Below, one piece after another: positions 33,972-42,261 of a stretch of 54,296 nucleotides of DNA. The notes under the pieces were generated by a model. It was not told where the DNA came from, ran no database searches, and worked only from the letters and a program-made list of their open reading frames with translations. Origin of the DNA: Rhizobium sp. Q54 (GTDB lineage Bacteria > Pseudomonadota > Alphaproteobacteria > UBA2966 > CAIVPW01); contig CAMDPO010000013.1 in assembly GCA_945904955.1 (NCBI GenBank), forward strand, positions 1-54,296, in the 5' to 3' direction. Each line of letters starts with the position of its first letter. The stretch's first letter is position 1. The position numbers and the translations under genes are program-made.

Positions 33972-34433
33972 CTATTGAGCGCGGCCGACGTCCTGAAGGG
34001 CGCGGCGAAGGGCGGCGAAGGCCGACTTGCCGAGGCGCTTCCGCCACTCGGCCTCGATGGCGCGCTTGATGCGGTCGGCATCGGCGTGGACCTTGCGTCC
34101 CCTCGCGGTCAGCACGACCCAGCGGGCGCGGGCATCCGTGGGATCAGCGCGCCGCTCGACGATGCCGTCGGCGACGAGGCCGTCGATGAACTGCTGGATC
34201 GCCTGCTTGGAGATGCCCATGCGGGCGGCGAGGTCGGACTGGCGCGTGCCGGTGCGGTCGAGGTGGGCGAGCACGCCGGCGCGTGCTTCGGCGAACCAGC
34301 TATGGCCGGTGGCAACCATGTCCGCCTGGAAGCGGCGCTGCCATGCGGCGGCGGCCTGCCACAGGTCCCAGCCGACGTGGTCAATGGGTTCGTCAAGGCG
34401 CTTGACCAACTTGGGCGATCTCCCTATCGTCAA
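33972..34433 (-). CDS. MarR-family transcriptional regulator
   Basis: The 153-residue product is a winged-helix regulator: VGWDLWQAAAAWQRRF (dimer helix), QSDLAARMGISKQAIQQFIDGLV (recognition helix) and ADPTDARARWVVLTARG (wing). The longest form starts at TTG 34433; a TTG at 34409 is an alternative. It diverges from the DOMON gene. Two identical-pattern palindromes lie in the intergenic region, one of them within the first codons of the long form, suggesting that it represses itself and the DOMON gene. Confidence 0.87.
   Translation of the reverse strand: MTIGRSPKLVKRLDEPIDHVGWDLWQAAAAWQRRFQADMVATGHSWFAEARAGVLAHLDRTGTRQSDLAARMGISKQAIQQFIDGLVADGIVERRADPTDARARWVVLTARGRKVHADADRIKRAIEAEWRKRLGKSAFAALRRALQDVGRAQ
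34392..34406. promoter_or_regulatory. Candidate MarR operator O1
   Basis: GTCAAG-GCG-CTTGAC, a perfect 6-bp inverted repeat with 3-base centre. It overlaps the -35 box of the predicted DOMON promoter. Confidence 0.6.
34402..34430 (+). promoter_or_regulatory. Candidate promoter of the DOMON gene
   Basis: TTGACC (34402-34407), 17-base spacer, TATCGT (34425-34430). Predicted transcription start near 34437; the gene starts at 34471 behind GGGGAGGA. Both ends are covered by the palindromes O1 and O2. Confidence 0.55.
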
Positions 34434-34443
34434 GTGGCTTGAC
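34429..34443. promoter_or_regulatory. Candidate MarR operator O2
   Basis: GTCAAG-TGG-CTTGAC, same arms and spacing as O1, centre to centre 37 bases away. It covers the predicted transcription start of the DOMON gene. Confidence 0.6.
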
Positions 34444-34470
34444 TTCTACCAGCGCAGCGTGGGGAGGACA

Positions 34471-34905
34471 ATGGCAGGCAGCATTGCCGAGGGCGGCATG
34501 ACGTTCACGTGGGTCCACGCCGGCGGACGCTTGCACGGCACGCTGACCGCGCCGACGCGCGGCTGGCTCGCGGTTGGCTTCAACGATGCGCGCGCCCTCG
34601 AAGGCACGCGCTTCTTCATTGCAGTGGTGGCGGGAGCGGCGCCGGTTGCCGAAGTGCACGTCGCGCTGGTGCCCGAGCATCCACCGATCGAGGCGCTCGG
34701 CGGCCGGAGCGGCCTTGCCGATGTGGCCGGTGCGTTCGCGGGCGGCGTGTCGCGCGCGACGTTCAGCCTGCCGGAGGTCGGCGGCGCTCCCTACGCCGCC
34801 GACCTCCGCGCCGGTGCACGGACGCATCTCATGCTGGCGTGGTCGCACGGGCCGGAGTTCGACCACCACTCCGCCTGGCGCGGACACTTCGATATGGTGC
34901 TGTAG
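34471..34905 (+). CDS. DOMON-domain protein
   Basis: The 144-residue product is a single DOMON-like beta sandwich: MTFTWVHAGGRLHGTLTAPTRGWLAVGFND, FFIAVVAGAAPVAEVHVAL and a C-terminal AGARTHLMLAWSHGPEFDHHSAWRG. DOMON domains bind heme or sugars and are usually extracytoplasmic, but there is no signal peptide from this ATG. GGGGAGGA lies at good distance. It is probably controlled by the divergent MarR protein. Its stop directly abuts that of the convergent DUF1295 gene. Confidence 0.75.
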   Translation: MAGSIAEGGMTFTWVHAGGRLHGTLTAPTRGWLAVGFNDARALEGTRFFIAVVAGAAPVAEVHVALVPEHPPIEALGGRSGLADVAGAFAGGVSRATFSLPEVGGAPYAADLRAGARTHLMLAWSHGPEFDHHSAWRGHFDMVL

Positions 34906-35712
34906 CTAGCGGCCCGGCGGCGGCGCACGACCGGGCAGCGGCATGAACGCACTGGTGCGGGCGATGTAGCCTTCGTAGGCGTCGCCGCGCGTTCGTAGCA
35001 TGTGCTTCTCGACAGGCGGTATGCCGGAGACGTGCACGAGAAGCAAATACATGGTGAGGGGCGCAGCAAGCGCGAGCCATCCCCACGGCGCTCCGATCTG
35101 GATGGCGAACACCGGATACGCGCACCAACCCAGGAACTCGAAGAAGTAGTTGGGATGGCGCGAGTAGCGCCACAGGCCCCGCTCGCACACAGCGCCGCCC
35201 GAATGCTCGCGGAAGTGATGTAGCTGGCGATCGGCAAGCGCCGCACCGACAATACCGGCAAAGACGAGCGCGGTACCGATGGCATCGCGCAGCCCAAGCG
35301 GATCTGTGGCGTTGTGCGCCGCGAGCCGGACCGCCAGCACCAGTGGCACGCCCCAGAGGGCCCGGACCATGCACACACCGAACATGCGTACCGGCGCGCC
35401 GGCACCCCAATGCCGGATCTGAGCGTGGTAGCGTGGGTCGTCGGAATGCACGCGGGTGCGCGCGATGAGATGGGGCGCGAGACGCACGGTCCACGCGGCA
35501 ACCGCGGCAGCGATCAGCACCCCACGGCGCGGCTCTGCCCCAAGGGGCACAAACGCTGCAACAAATCCCGCGGCGCCCACCGCGATGGTCCACGCGACAT
35601 CGATCCAGCTGGCGTTGCGCGTCTGGAACCAGACGCGCCAGGCAAGGGTCATGGCGAGGCCGAGCGCCATCACTATCATCGCGGCGGCGATGAAGACAGC
35701 AGTGGCGGTCAT
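34906..35712 (-). CDS. DUF1295 / steroid 5-alpha-reductase-like membrane protein
   Basis: The 268-residue product has six or seven hydrophobic helices and the DUF1295 C-terminal signature: G-WRYSRHPNYFFEFLGWCAYPVFAI, then LLVHVSGIPPVEKHML and a closing Y..Y...TSAFMPLPG. These proteins resemble NAD(P)H-dependent 3-oxo-5-alpha-steroid dehydrogenases and isoprenylcysteine methyltransferases; the substrate is unknown. Start at ATG 35712 just after the TetR-like stop suggests the two may be cotranscribed. Confidence 0.87.
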   Translation of the reverse strand: MTATAVFIAAAMIVMALGLAMTLAWRVWFQTRNASWIDVAWTIAVGAAGFVAAFVPLGAEPRRGVLIAAAVAAWTVRLAPHLIARTRVHSDDPRYHAQIRHWGAGAPVRMFGVCMVRALWGVPLVLAVRLAAHNATDPLGLRDAIGTALVFAGIVGAALADRQLHHFREHSGGAVCERGLWRYSRHPNYFFEFLGWCAYPVFAIQIGAPWGWLALAAPLTMYLLLVHVSGIPPVEKHMLRTRGDAYEGYIARTSAFMPLPGRAPPPGR

Positions 35713-35725
35713 CGGCGGGGGGACT

Positions 35726-36397
35726 CTAGGCGCGCGCAGGATTGCGCGAAGGCTTGCCGCGTACCTTGACTGAGCGTTGCAACACTTGAACCAAGCTTTC
35801 GGCGCGGCGCAGCTGGCGATCGAGATGCGCCATGGTCGCCGCCATGTCCTCGGACTCGTCGCGCGACCACACCCACAGGACCGAGGCGTACAGCGCGCTG
35901 AGGCCCTGCATCTTCACCTCGCCGTCGATGCCGGCGTGGCCGATACCGGCGGCGGCGAGCATCCACGACAAGGAGCGGCGCGAGGCGCACGCCAGCGTCA
36001 CCGCGGTGACCGGATCGAGCATGGCGCCGCGCAGGATGGCGACGACGGCGCCGCGATGCGCTTTGAGCACGTCGAGGCGTGCCATGACCACGCCGAACAG
36101 GCGGTCGCGCACGCTGTCGTTGCTATCGCTGGTGCCGGCACGCGCCAGCATCTCGTGGTCGATGTCGGCCATGAAGCCCGCCACCATTGCAGCGCGCGAC
36201 GCGAACATCGCCTGCAACTCGTCGAGACCGAGCTCGGCGTCAGTGGCGATCGCGTCGAGAGTCGTGCGCTGCCAACCGACGTTGTGCGCGACGCGCAGCA
36301 GCGCGGCGATGGCGCGCGTGCGCGGATCGCGGGGCAGCGCGGCTGCGCCCTTTCGGGGCGAGGCGGCAGGCTTGCGGGACTTGCGGAGCGCGGCCAT
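35726..36397 (-). CDS. TetR-like regulator
   Basis: The 223-residue product has a basic N-terminal tail (MAALRKSRKPAASPRKG), a helix-turn-helix at about 28-70 (RAIAALLRVAHNVGWQRTTLDAIATDAEL) and a helical C-terminal domain resembling the COQ9/TetR C-terminal fold (VWSRDESEDMAATMAHLDRQLRRAES). It is therefore either a TetR repressor or a COQ9-like lipid-binding protein. DNA-binding residues are plausible but not diagnostic. Confidence 0.7.
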   Translation of the reverse strand: MAALRKSRKPAASPRKGAAALPRDPRTRAIAALLRVAHNVGWQRTTLDAIATDAELGLDELQAMFASRAAMVAGFMADIDHEMLARAGTSDSNDSVRDRLFGVVMARLDVLKAHRGAVVAILRGAMLDPVTAVTLACASRRSLSWMLAAAGIGHAGIDGEVKMQGLSALYASVLWVWSRDESEDMAATMAHLDRQLRRAESLVQVLQRSVKVRGKPSRNPARA

Positions 36398-36463
36398 GAG
36401 GAAAGCCTAGCGCAAGCGTGGTGCCCGGGATATCGGGCCGACGCCCGGCCCCCCAGGCGGCAG

Positions 36464-37285
36464 CTAGCCGGCGAGTTCCCGCGACCGGGCGGTGGCGGCG
36501 GCGACGGCCTCCGTCAGCAGGCGCTGCAGGCCGCCCTCGCCCATCAAGACTTTCAGGGCCGCCTCGGTGGTGCCGCCTGGGCTGGTGACGTTCTGGCGCA
36601 GGGCCGCGGCGTTGCTCTCCGGGGTGAGGCGGGCGAGTTCGCCGGCACCGATGATGGTCTGGCGCGCCAGCCGCTGGGCGAGCTGCGGGGCGAGGCCGGC
36701 TTTCACACCGGCCTCGGCGAGACATTCGATAAGCAGGAAGACGTACGCAGGACCGGAGCCGGACACCGCGGTGACGGCGTCCATCAGCGCCTCGTCCTCG
36801 ACCCACGCGACATCGCCGACGGCGTCGAGCAGCACCGTGCATTCGCTGCGCGCCGAGGTGCTGACACCGGCGCCGGCGATCGCCACGGTCATGCCGCGCC
36901 CGACGGCCGCCGCGGTGTTGGGCATGGCGCGGATCACCGCGGCCTTCGGCCCCAAGAACGTGCGCAGCGACGAGATGCGGACGCCGGCGATGATCGAGAC
37001 GAATGTCGCCGGCTGGGCGAAGCGCGCGTAGTCGGTGAGGGTCGTGGCGGCGACTTGGGGTTTCACCGCCAGCACCACCCAGTCCGGCTGGAAGGCGGCG
37101 TCGATTTGTGCGAGGGAGCGGACGGTGGGAATGCCGGCGTCCTTGGCGGCGCGGGCGGTGACGTCGTTTGGCTCGATGGCCATGAGGCTGGAGGCGCTCT
37201 GGCCGCGCGCCAACCAGCCGCGGCCGAGGGCCTGGCCCATCTTGCCGCAGCCGACGAGCAGAATACGGCGGCGCGCGGTGGACAC
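36464..37285 (-). CDS. proC: Pyrroline-5-carboxylate reductase
   Basis: ProC reduces 1-pyrroline-5-carboxylate to proline with NAD(P)H, the last proline biosynthesis step. The 273-residue product has the Rossmann motif VGCGKMGQALGRGW, AVKP in the middle, FVSIIAGVRI, RAMPNTAAAVG and the C-terminal signature VSGSGPAYVFLLIE plus NVTSPGGTTEAAL. A GTG at 37285 is the likely start. It lies next to ybjN, a pairing frequently seen in alphaproteobacteria. Confidence 0.94.
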   Translation of the reverse strand: MSTARRRILLVGCGKMGQALGRGWLARGQSASSLMAIEPNDVTARAAKDAGIPTVRSLAQIDAAFQPDWVVLAVKPQVAATTLTDYARFAQPATFVSIIAGVRISSLRTFLGPKAAVIRAMPNTAAAVGRGMTVAIAGAGVSTSARSECTVLLDAVGDVAWVEDEALMDAVTAVSGSGPAYVFLLIECLAEAGVKAGLAPQLAQRLARQTIIGAGELARLTPESNAAALRQNVTSPGGTTEAALKVLMGEGGLQRLLTEAVAAATARSRELAG

Positions 37286-37305
37286 GTGCTGACCCGGGTC
37301 GCGGG

Positions 37306-37809
37306 CTAGGCTTCGCGGACCGTCTCGAGCATGGCCGCCGCGACCGCTTCTTCCGGCTTCTTGCCGCCCCACAGGAGCAGCATGAACGCCGGGTAGCAGC
37401 GCTCGCACGCAGACAAGGCGACCTCAACCAGGGATTCCAGGTTGGGCTGCGCTTCCTTCGGGCCGGCGCCGATCAGCATCGTGTGGCGGAAGGTGACCTG
37501 GGAGTCGGACGGGCTCGCCTCGAAGTGGCCGATCCACAGCTGCTGGTTGACGCGCGCCAGGACCTCGCAGATCTCGGTGTAGCGGCGATCAGGGGTGGCA
37601 AGGTCGAAAGCGCAGCGGAACTCGAGCGCGCTGGCGTCCTCGTGCCAGCCGAACCACAACTGGTACTGGGCGTGCGAGCCCCCCACACCGAAGGCGATCT
37701 CGTCCTCCCCCAGGCGCTCGAACGGCCACTCGTTGGCAGAGACGATCTGCTCCAGGGCGTCGACGGGATTCTGCTGGGGGGTACGCGAGGATTCGGCAAG
37801 CCAAGCCAT
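37306..37809 (-). CDS. YbjN-domain protein
   Basis: The 167-residue product follows the alphaproteobacterial YbjN pattern: NPVDALEQIVSANEWPFER, DEIAFGVGG, EFRCAFDLATPDRR, INQQLWIGHFE-like VNQQLWIGHFE, RHTMLIG and SLVEVALSACERCYPAFMLLLWGGKKPEEAV. YbjN proteins resemble type III secretion chaperones and act as chaperone-like regulators; target unknown. It precedes proC by 20 bases. Confidence 0.9.
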   Translation of the reverse strand: MAWLAESSRTPQQNPVDALEQIVSANEWPFERLGEDEIAFGVGGSHAQYQLWFGWHEDASALEFRCAFDLATPDRRYTEICEVLARVNQQLWIGHFEASPSDSQVTFRHTMLIGAGPKEAQPNLESLVEVALSACERCYPAFMLLLWGGKKPEEAVAAAMLETVREA

Positions 37810-38000
37810 GGTGCCCTCCTAGAAGGCCGCACCTAGGGCCATCAACTGCTTGTGGCCCGCGCGGCCTCGACTACAACCGCATGTACCCTGCCAAATGGGG
37901 AGGGCGGGCGCAAGCACTGCCTGCGGGAAAACCGCAGTTGTCCACAGAAATTCATGAAGCGGGCATGTCGGAGGCGCCGCGCGAGCCCCGAGCGGTAGCG

Positions 38001-38038
38001 ACACCCTCCCCCCACCCTCTCCCGCAAGCGAGAGAGGG
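38001..38038. repeat. Palindromic repeat upstream of ybjN
   Basis: ACACCCTCCCCCCACC leads into CCCTCTC (38015-38021) pairing with GAGAGGG (38032-38038); CGC/GCG close the stem with loop AA after one mismatch. Same family as those at 641, 21751 and 53882. It lies just beyond the ubiK stop. The rest of the 37810-38000 gap shows nothing I can support. Confidence 0.7.
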
Positions 38039-38042
38039 AGTC

Positions 38043-38339
38043 TCAGCGGCGGGTGCGCGTAGACTTGGTGGGCGATGCCTTGGCAGCCGGAGCCTTCGCC
38101 TTGTTCCCCTCGAGAGCGGCGACGCGCTTCTTGAGGGCGTCGGCTTCGGCGCGGGCGGCGGCGGCGAGCTCTTTGACGGCGTCAAACTCCTCGCGGGTCG
38201 GCAGGTTCATGCGGGCGAGAATGCGTTCGAGCTGTGCGCGCACGCGTGCCTCGACCTCGCCTTTGACGTCGCCGAGGGCGCCGACGGCGCCGGTGGCGAG
38301 ACGGGCCAGATCATCCAGGAAGGTCTTTTCGGATTGCAT
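38043..38339 (-). CDS. ubiK: Ubiquinone biosynthesis accessory factor UbiK (BMFP family)
   Basis: The 98-residue product has the BMFP layout: an amphipathic N-terminal helix (FLDDLARLATGAVGALGD), RVRAQLERILARMNLPTREEFDAV, and a coiled coil (VKELAAAARAEADALKKRVAALEG), then a basic Ala/Lys tail. UbiK helps the aerobic ubiquinone biosynthesis complex. ATG 38339 is the family start. It diverges from lgt over 59 bases. Confidence 0.9.
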   Translation of the reverse strand: MQSEKTFLDDLARLATGAVGALGDVKGEVEARVRAQLERILARMNLPTREEFDAVKELAAAARAEADALKKRVAALEGNKAKAPAAKASPTKSTRTRR

Positions 38340-38398
38340 GACCCCAACTATGTGGGCCTGAGCGGCACCAAGGCAAGAGTTGGGCCGCGGGCGCCGGT

Positions 38399-39214
38399 AT
38401 GCAAATGTACGGGCCAATGCTCCTTGCCCTCAGCTATCCGATGATCGACCCGATCGCGATCCAGATCGGTCCGATCGCCATTCGCTGGTACGCGCTCGCC
38501 TACGTCGCCGGACTGCTGTCCGGATGGCGCATCGTGCTGTGGCACATCCGGCGCAACGCCGACGCGCCGATGCGGCGCAACGACGCCGACGACTTCCTGG
38601 TGTGGGCGATCGTCGCGGTGATCGTCGGTGGGCGGCTGGGGTACGTCGTGTTCTACAACCCGGCGTTCTACCTGGAGCGGCCGCTGGAGGCCCTGTTCCT
38701 GTGGCACGGCGGCATGTCGTTCCACGGCGGCCTGATCGGCGTCGTCGTCGCGCTCATCGTGTTCTGCCGCCAACGCGGACTGGAGCTGCTGCGCGTCGCC
38801 GACCTGGTCACCTCGGTGGTGCCGATCGGACTCTTCTTCGGCCGCCTCGCCAACTTCATCAACGCCGAGCTGTGGGGCCGCGCCAGCGACGTGCCGTGGG
38901 CGATGGTCTTCCCCGGCGCCGGTACCGCGCCCCGCCATCCCAGCCAACTCTACGAGGCGTTCCTCGAAGGCGCGGTGCTGCTGATCGTGCTGCAGTGGCT
39001 GTACAGCAATCCGAAAGTGCGCGAGCGGCCGGGTGTCGTCGCCGGCGCCTTCCTGCTCGGCTACGCCGCGATCCGCATCTTCGTCGAGCTGTTCCGCGAG
39101 CCGGACGGCCAGATCGGATTCCTGGTGGCCGGCACTACGCTCGGACAATGGCTCAGCATTCCGTTGGTGCTGCTCGGCGCCGCGCTGCTGGCGCGAGCCC
39201 GCCGTGCAGCATAG
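38399..39214 (+). CDS. lgt: Prolipoprotein diacylglyceryl transferase
   Basis: Lgt moves diacylglycerol from phosphatidylglycerol to the lipobox cysteine of prolipoproteins at the inner membrane. The 271-residue product has about seven helices, the HGGMSFHGGLIG segment (essential His), the signature GRLANFINAELWGR and RHPSQLYEAFLEG, and ends REPDGQIGFL...T.GQWLS. The start ATG 38399 (MQMYG) is probable; further in-frame ATGs follow at 38405 and 38417. The next gene begins ten bases after its stop or overlaps it. Confidence 0.94.
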   Translation: MQMYGPMLLALSYPMIDPIAIQIGPIAIRWYALAYVAGLLSGWRIVLWHIRRNADAPMRRNDADDFLVWAIVAVIVGGRLGYVVFYNPAFYLERPLEALFLWHGGMSFHGGLIGVVVALIVFCRQRGLELLRVADLVTSVVPIGLFFGRLANFINAELWGRASDVPWAMVFPGAGTAPRHPSQLYEAFLEGAVLLIVLQWLYSNPKVRERPGVVAGAFLLGYAAIRIFVELFREPDGQIGFLVAGTTLGQWLSIPLVLLGAALLARARRAA

Positions 39215-39224
39215 CCAGGCGAAC

Positions 39225-40385
39225 ATGTCCTCCGGCGCGGACGGCGAGACGAGCAGCCTTGGCGCGGCGCGCACTTTGGCGGAGCACCTGGCGCGGCGCA
39301 TCCGCGCGCTCGGGCCACTGACGGTCGAGACCTACATGACCGAGGTGCTGACAAACCCACGCCACGGCTACTACGTGACGCAACAGCCGTTCGGCCAGAA
39401 CGGCGACTTCATCACCGCACCGGAAGTGAGCCAGATGTTCGGCGAGCTGATCGGCGCGTGGATGGCCGACACCTGGACACGCATGGGGCGCCCGAGCGGC
39501 GTGCACATGGTCGAGATCGGGCCGGGACGCGGCGTGCTGATGCGCGACCTGTTGCGCGCTGCTTCGACGGTCCAGGGATTCCGTGACGCCGCGACGGTGC
39601 ATCTGGTCGACGTCAGTCCGGCGTTGCAGCTCGTGCAACGTCGGGCGCTGGCCGAGTCCGGCTGGAACATCCGCTGGCACACGAGCTTCGCCGACGTGCC
39701 GTCGCGCGGGCCGTTGCTGATGATCGCCAACGAGTTGTTCGACGCGCTGCCGATCCGGCAGTTCGTGCGTACCCGGGCGGGGTGGTGCGAACGACTTATC
39801 GACGTCGCGCCGCGCGGCGCGCAAAGCGAAGATGGGCCGGGCGACGCCTTGCGCTTCGTGCTGACGCGCGGGCCATCGCCGGCATCAGCGTTGATCCCGG
39901 CGAGCGTGCGCGAGACGGCACCGCTGGAAAGCGTCGCCGAGGTATCGCCGGCATCGATCAGCCTCGCCACTGCGATCGGCGCGCGCGTGGCAGTCGAGGG
40001 CGGCGGCGCGTTGATCATCGACTACGGCAACACCGAGTTCGGTGCGCGCGACACGCTGCAGGCGGTATTGCGGCATCAGAGCCATCCGGTGCTGGATGCG
40101 CCCGGCACCGCCGACATCTGCGCCCACGTCGACTTCGCCATGGTGGCGCAGGCGGCGCACGCGGCCGGCGCCCGCGTGTGGGGACCGCGCACCCAAGGCG
40201 AGTTCCTGCGCACCATCGGCATCGCCGAGCGCGCCACGGTGCTGTCGCGCGTCGCGACGCCCGAGCAGCGCGACGAGATCACGGCCGCCCTCAATCGCCT
40301 GGTCGGGTCGCACGCCATGGGCGGCTTGTTCAAGGTGGTGGCGCTCACCCATCGCGACCTCGACGACGTCGCCGGATTCCAATGA
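39225..40385 (+). CDS. SAM-dependent methyltransferase, MidA/NDUFAF7 family
   Basis: The 386-residue product belongs to the DUF185 family, whose mitochondrial member NDUFAF7 methylates an arginine of complex I subunit NDUFS2. Landmarks: GPLTVETYMTEVLTNPRHGYY, GDFITAPEVSQMFGELIG, SAM motif VEIGPGRGVLMRDLLRA, DALPIRQFVR, LIIDYGNTEFG and GTADICAHVDF. A GTG at 39204, overlapping lgt, is an alternative start. It overlaps pgeF by ATGA; lgt-midA-pgeF is a common alphaproteobacterial cluster. Confidence 0.92.
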   Translation: MSSGADGETSSLGAARTLAEHLARRIRALGPLTVETYMTEVLTNPRHGYYVTQQPFGQNGDFITAPEVSQMFGELIGAWMADTWTRMGRPSGVHMVEIGPGRGVLMRDLLRAASTVQGFRDAATVHLVDVSPALQLVQRRALAESGWNIRWHTSFADVPSRGPLLMIANELFDALPIRQFVRTRAGWCERLIDVAPRGAQSEDGPGDALRFVLTRGPSPASALIPASVRETAPLESVAEVSPASISLATAIGARVAVEGGGALIIDYGNTEFGARDTLQAVLRHQSHPVLDAPGTADICAHVDFAMVAQAAHAAGARVWGPRTQGEFLRTIGIAERATVLSRVATPEQRDEITAALNRLVGSHAMGGLFKVVALTHRDLDDVAGFQ

Positions 40386-41191
40386 TCGAGCCCGCCGCCG
40401 GCGCACCGATGATCCAGGCCGAAAGCCTGCGCGGCTACCGCGGCATGCGGCACGGATTCTTCTCGCGGCTCGGCGGCACCTCCAGCGGCGGCTATGCGAG
40501 CCTCAACTGCAGCTTTGCCAGCGGCGACCGCGCCGAGACCGTGACGGAGAACCGCGGCCGCATCGCGCACCAGCTCGGCATCGCTTCACCGCACCTCGTT
40601 ACCGCCAAGCAAGTGCATGGCATTTCGGTGGTCGAAGTTGAGGCGCCATGGCCGGCCGGCACCCAGCCACCCGAGTGCGATGCGCTGGTGACGCGGGTGC
40701 CGGGCTTGGCGGTCGCGGTGCTGACTGCGGACTGCGCGCCGATCCTGATCGCCGACCTCGCGGCCGGCGTCGTCGCTGCGGCGCACGCCGGCTGGCGCGG
40801 CGCGTTGAGCGGCGTGGTTGAGGAGACCGTCGCGGCGATGGAGCGGCTGCGCGCACGCGCCGATCGCATGACCGCGGTGGTGGGGCCGAGCATTTCTCAG
40901 CCTTCCTACGAGGTCGGGCCGGAGTTCCATGCCGAGTTCATGGCGACCGATTCGGGCAGCGCGTCGTTCTTTACCGTCTCGCCCAAGGACGACGGCAAGT
41001 TCCAGTTCGACCTGCCGGAGTACGTCGGCGCCCGCCTGATCCGCGCGGGCCTGCGGCGCATTGAGGTACTGGAGCTCGACACCCTCACCAACGCTGGCCG
41101 CTTCTTCAGCCACCGCCGCTCGACCCTGATGGGCGAGAAAGACGTGGGGCGGCAGATGTCGGCCATCCTGCTGGTCGACGACCGGGCGTAG
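40382..41191 (+). CDS. pgeF: Peptidoglycan editing factor / laccase-domain protein
   Basis: The 269-residue product is a YfiH/PgeF family protein. The metal site is intact: KQVHG (first His), LTADCAPIL (Cys) and [10 protein letters not shown] (second His), with FFSHRRS near the end. PgeF removes L-Ser-containing muropeptides; related proteins also act as purine nucleoside phosphorylases. Start ATG overlaps the methyltransferase stop. Confidence 0.93.
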   Translation: MIEPAAGAPMIQAESLRGYRGMRHGFFSRLGGTSSGGYASLNCSFASGDRAETVTENRGRIAHQLGIASPHLVTAKQVHGISVVEVEAPWPAGTQPPECDALVTRVPGLAVAVLTADCAPILIADLAAGVVAAAHAGWRGALSGVVEETVAAMERLRARADRMTAVVGPSISQPSYEVGPEFHAEFMATDSGSASFFTVSPKDDGKFQFDLPEYVGARLIRAGLRRIEVLELDTLTNAGRFFSHRRSTLMGEKDVGRQMSAILLVDDRA

Positions 41192-41301
41192 GGACGCCGC
41201 CGAGGGCGGAAGGTCGCGTTGCCAGCCGCCGGGGGCGCGGGGTATGGTCCGGCCGCGTTCGACCCCCCGCTTTCTCCGCCCCCGTCCCGAGTGGCCAGGC
41301 T

Positions 41302-42231
41302 ATGAAAATCCTTGCCGGCAACAGCAATCCGCCGTTGGCGCAGGCCATCTCGAGCTACCTGAAGATGCCGCTGACGCGGGCCGACATCAGCCGGTTTGCC
41401 GACATGGAGATCTGGGTCGAGATTCATGAGAACGTCCGCGGCGAGGACGTCTTTATCATCCAGTCGACGTCGTTCCCGGCCAACGACAATCTGCTGGAGC
41501 TCCTGATCTGCATCGATGCCCTGAAGCGGGCCTCGGCGCGGCGCATTACGGCGGTCATCCCCTATTACGGCTATGCGCGCCAGGACCGCAAACCGGGGCC
41601 GCGCACGCCGATTTCAGCCAAATTGGTGGCCAACCTGATCACCGAGGCGGGGGCCGACCGCGTGTTAACCCTCGACCTGCATGCCGGCCAGATTCAGGGC
41701 TTTTTCGACATCCCGACCGACAACCTGTTCGCAGCACCGGTGTTCGCGCGGGATATCGAAAAGACCTATGCCGGGCGCGATTTCATCTTCGTTTCCCCTG
41801 ACGTAGGGGGGGTTTACCGGGCCCGGGCGCTGGCTAAGCGCCTTGACGCGGACCTTGCAATCATCGATAAGCGCCGCGAACGCGCGGGCGTTTCGGAAGT
41901 CGTCAACATCATCGGCGAAGTCAAAGGCAGGAACTGCCTGATCGTCGATGACATCGTCGATTCGGCCGGGACGCTGTGCAACGCGGCCAATGCCCTGAGA
42001 GATGCAGGCGCGGCGTCGGTGGTGGCCTATGCCAGCCACGGCGTCTTGTCGAACCAGGCAGTGGACCGCATCCGCAAGTCGGCGTTGGAAATGCTGGTGA
42101 CTACCGACAGCATCGCGCCGCATTCGCCGGGTGAACAGGATCGCGTGCGGCGCATTTCGATCGCACCCCTGCTGGCCGAGGCGATGACGCGGGTGAACAC
42201 GGAATCGTCTGTATCGAGCTTGTTCGATTAG
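41302..42231 (+). CDS. prs: Ribose-phosphate pyrophosphokinase
   Basis: Prs makes PRPP from ribose-5-phosphate and ATP, feeding purine, pyrimidine, His and Trp synthesis and also Apt (encoded at 49761). The 309-residue product has [37 protein letters not shown], the [14 protein letters not shown] loop, and the PRPP-binding loop [15 protein letters not shown]. Length is typical. The 110-base gap upstream shows no clear promoter. Confidence 0.95.
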   Translation: MKILAGNSNPPLAQAISSYLKMPLTRADISRFADMEIWVEIHENVRGEDVFIIQSTSFPANDNLLELLICIDALKRASARRITAVIPYYGYARQDRKPGPRTPISAKLVANLITEAGADRVLTLDLHAGQIQGFFDIPTDNLFAAPVFARDIEKTYAGRDFIFVSPDVGGVYRARALAKRLDADLAIIDKRRERAGVSEVVNIIGEVKGRNCLIVDDIVDSAGTLCNAANALRDAGAASVVAYASHGVLSNQAVDRIRKSALEMLVTTDSIAPHSPGEQDRVRRISIAPLLAEAMTRVNTESSVSSLFD

Positions 42232-42261
42232 GCAAGAACTTTAGGAACTGAGGGCACGAAG

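Noticed and set aside
37934-37945. TTGTCCACAG resembling a DnaA box
   Set aside because: Single copy with one mismatch and no cluster, AT-rich region or replication genes.
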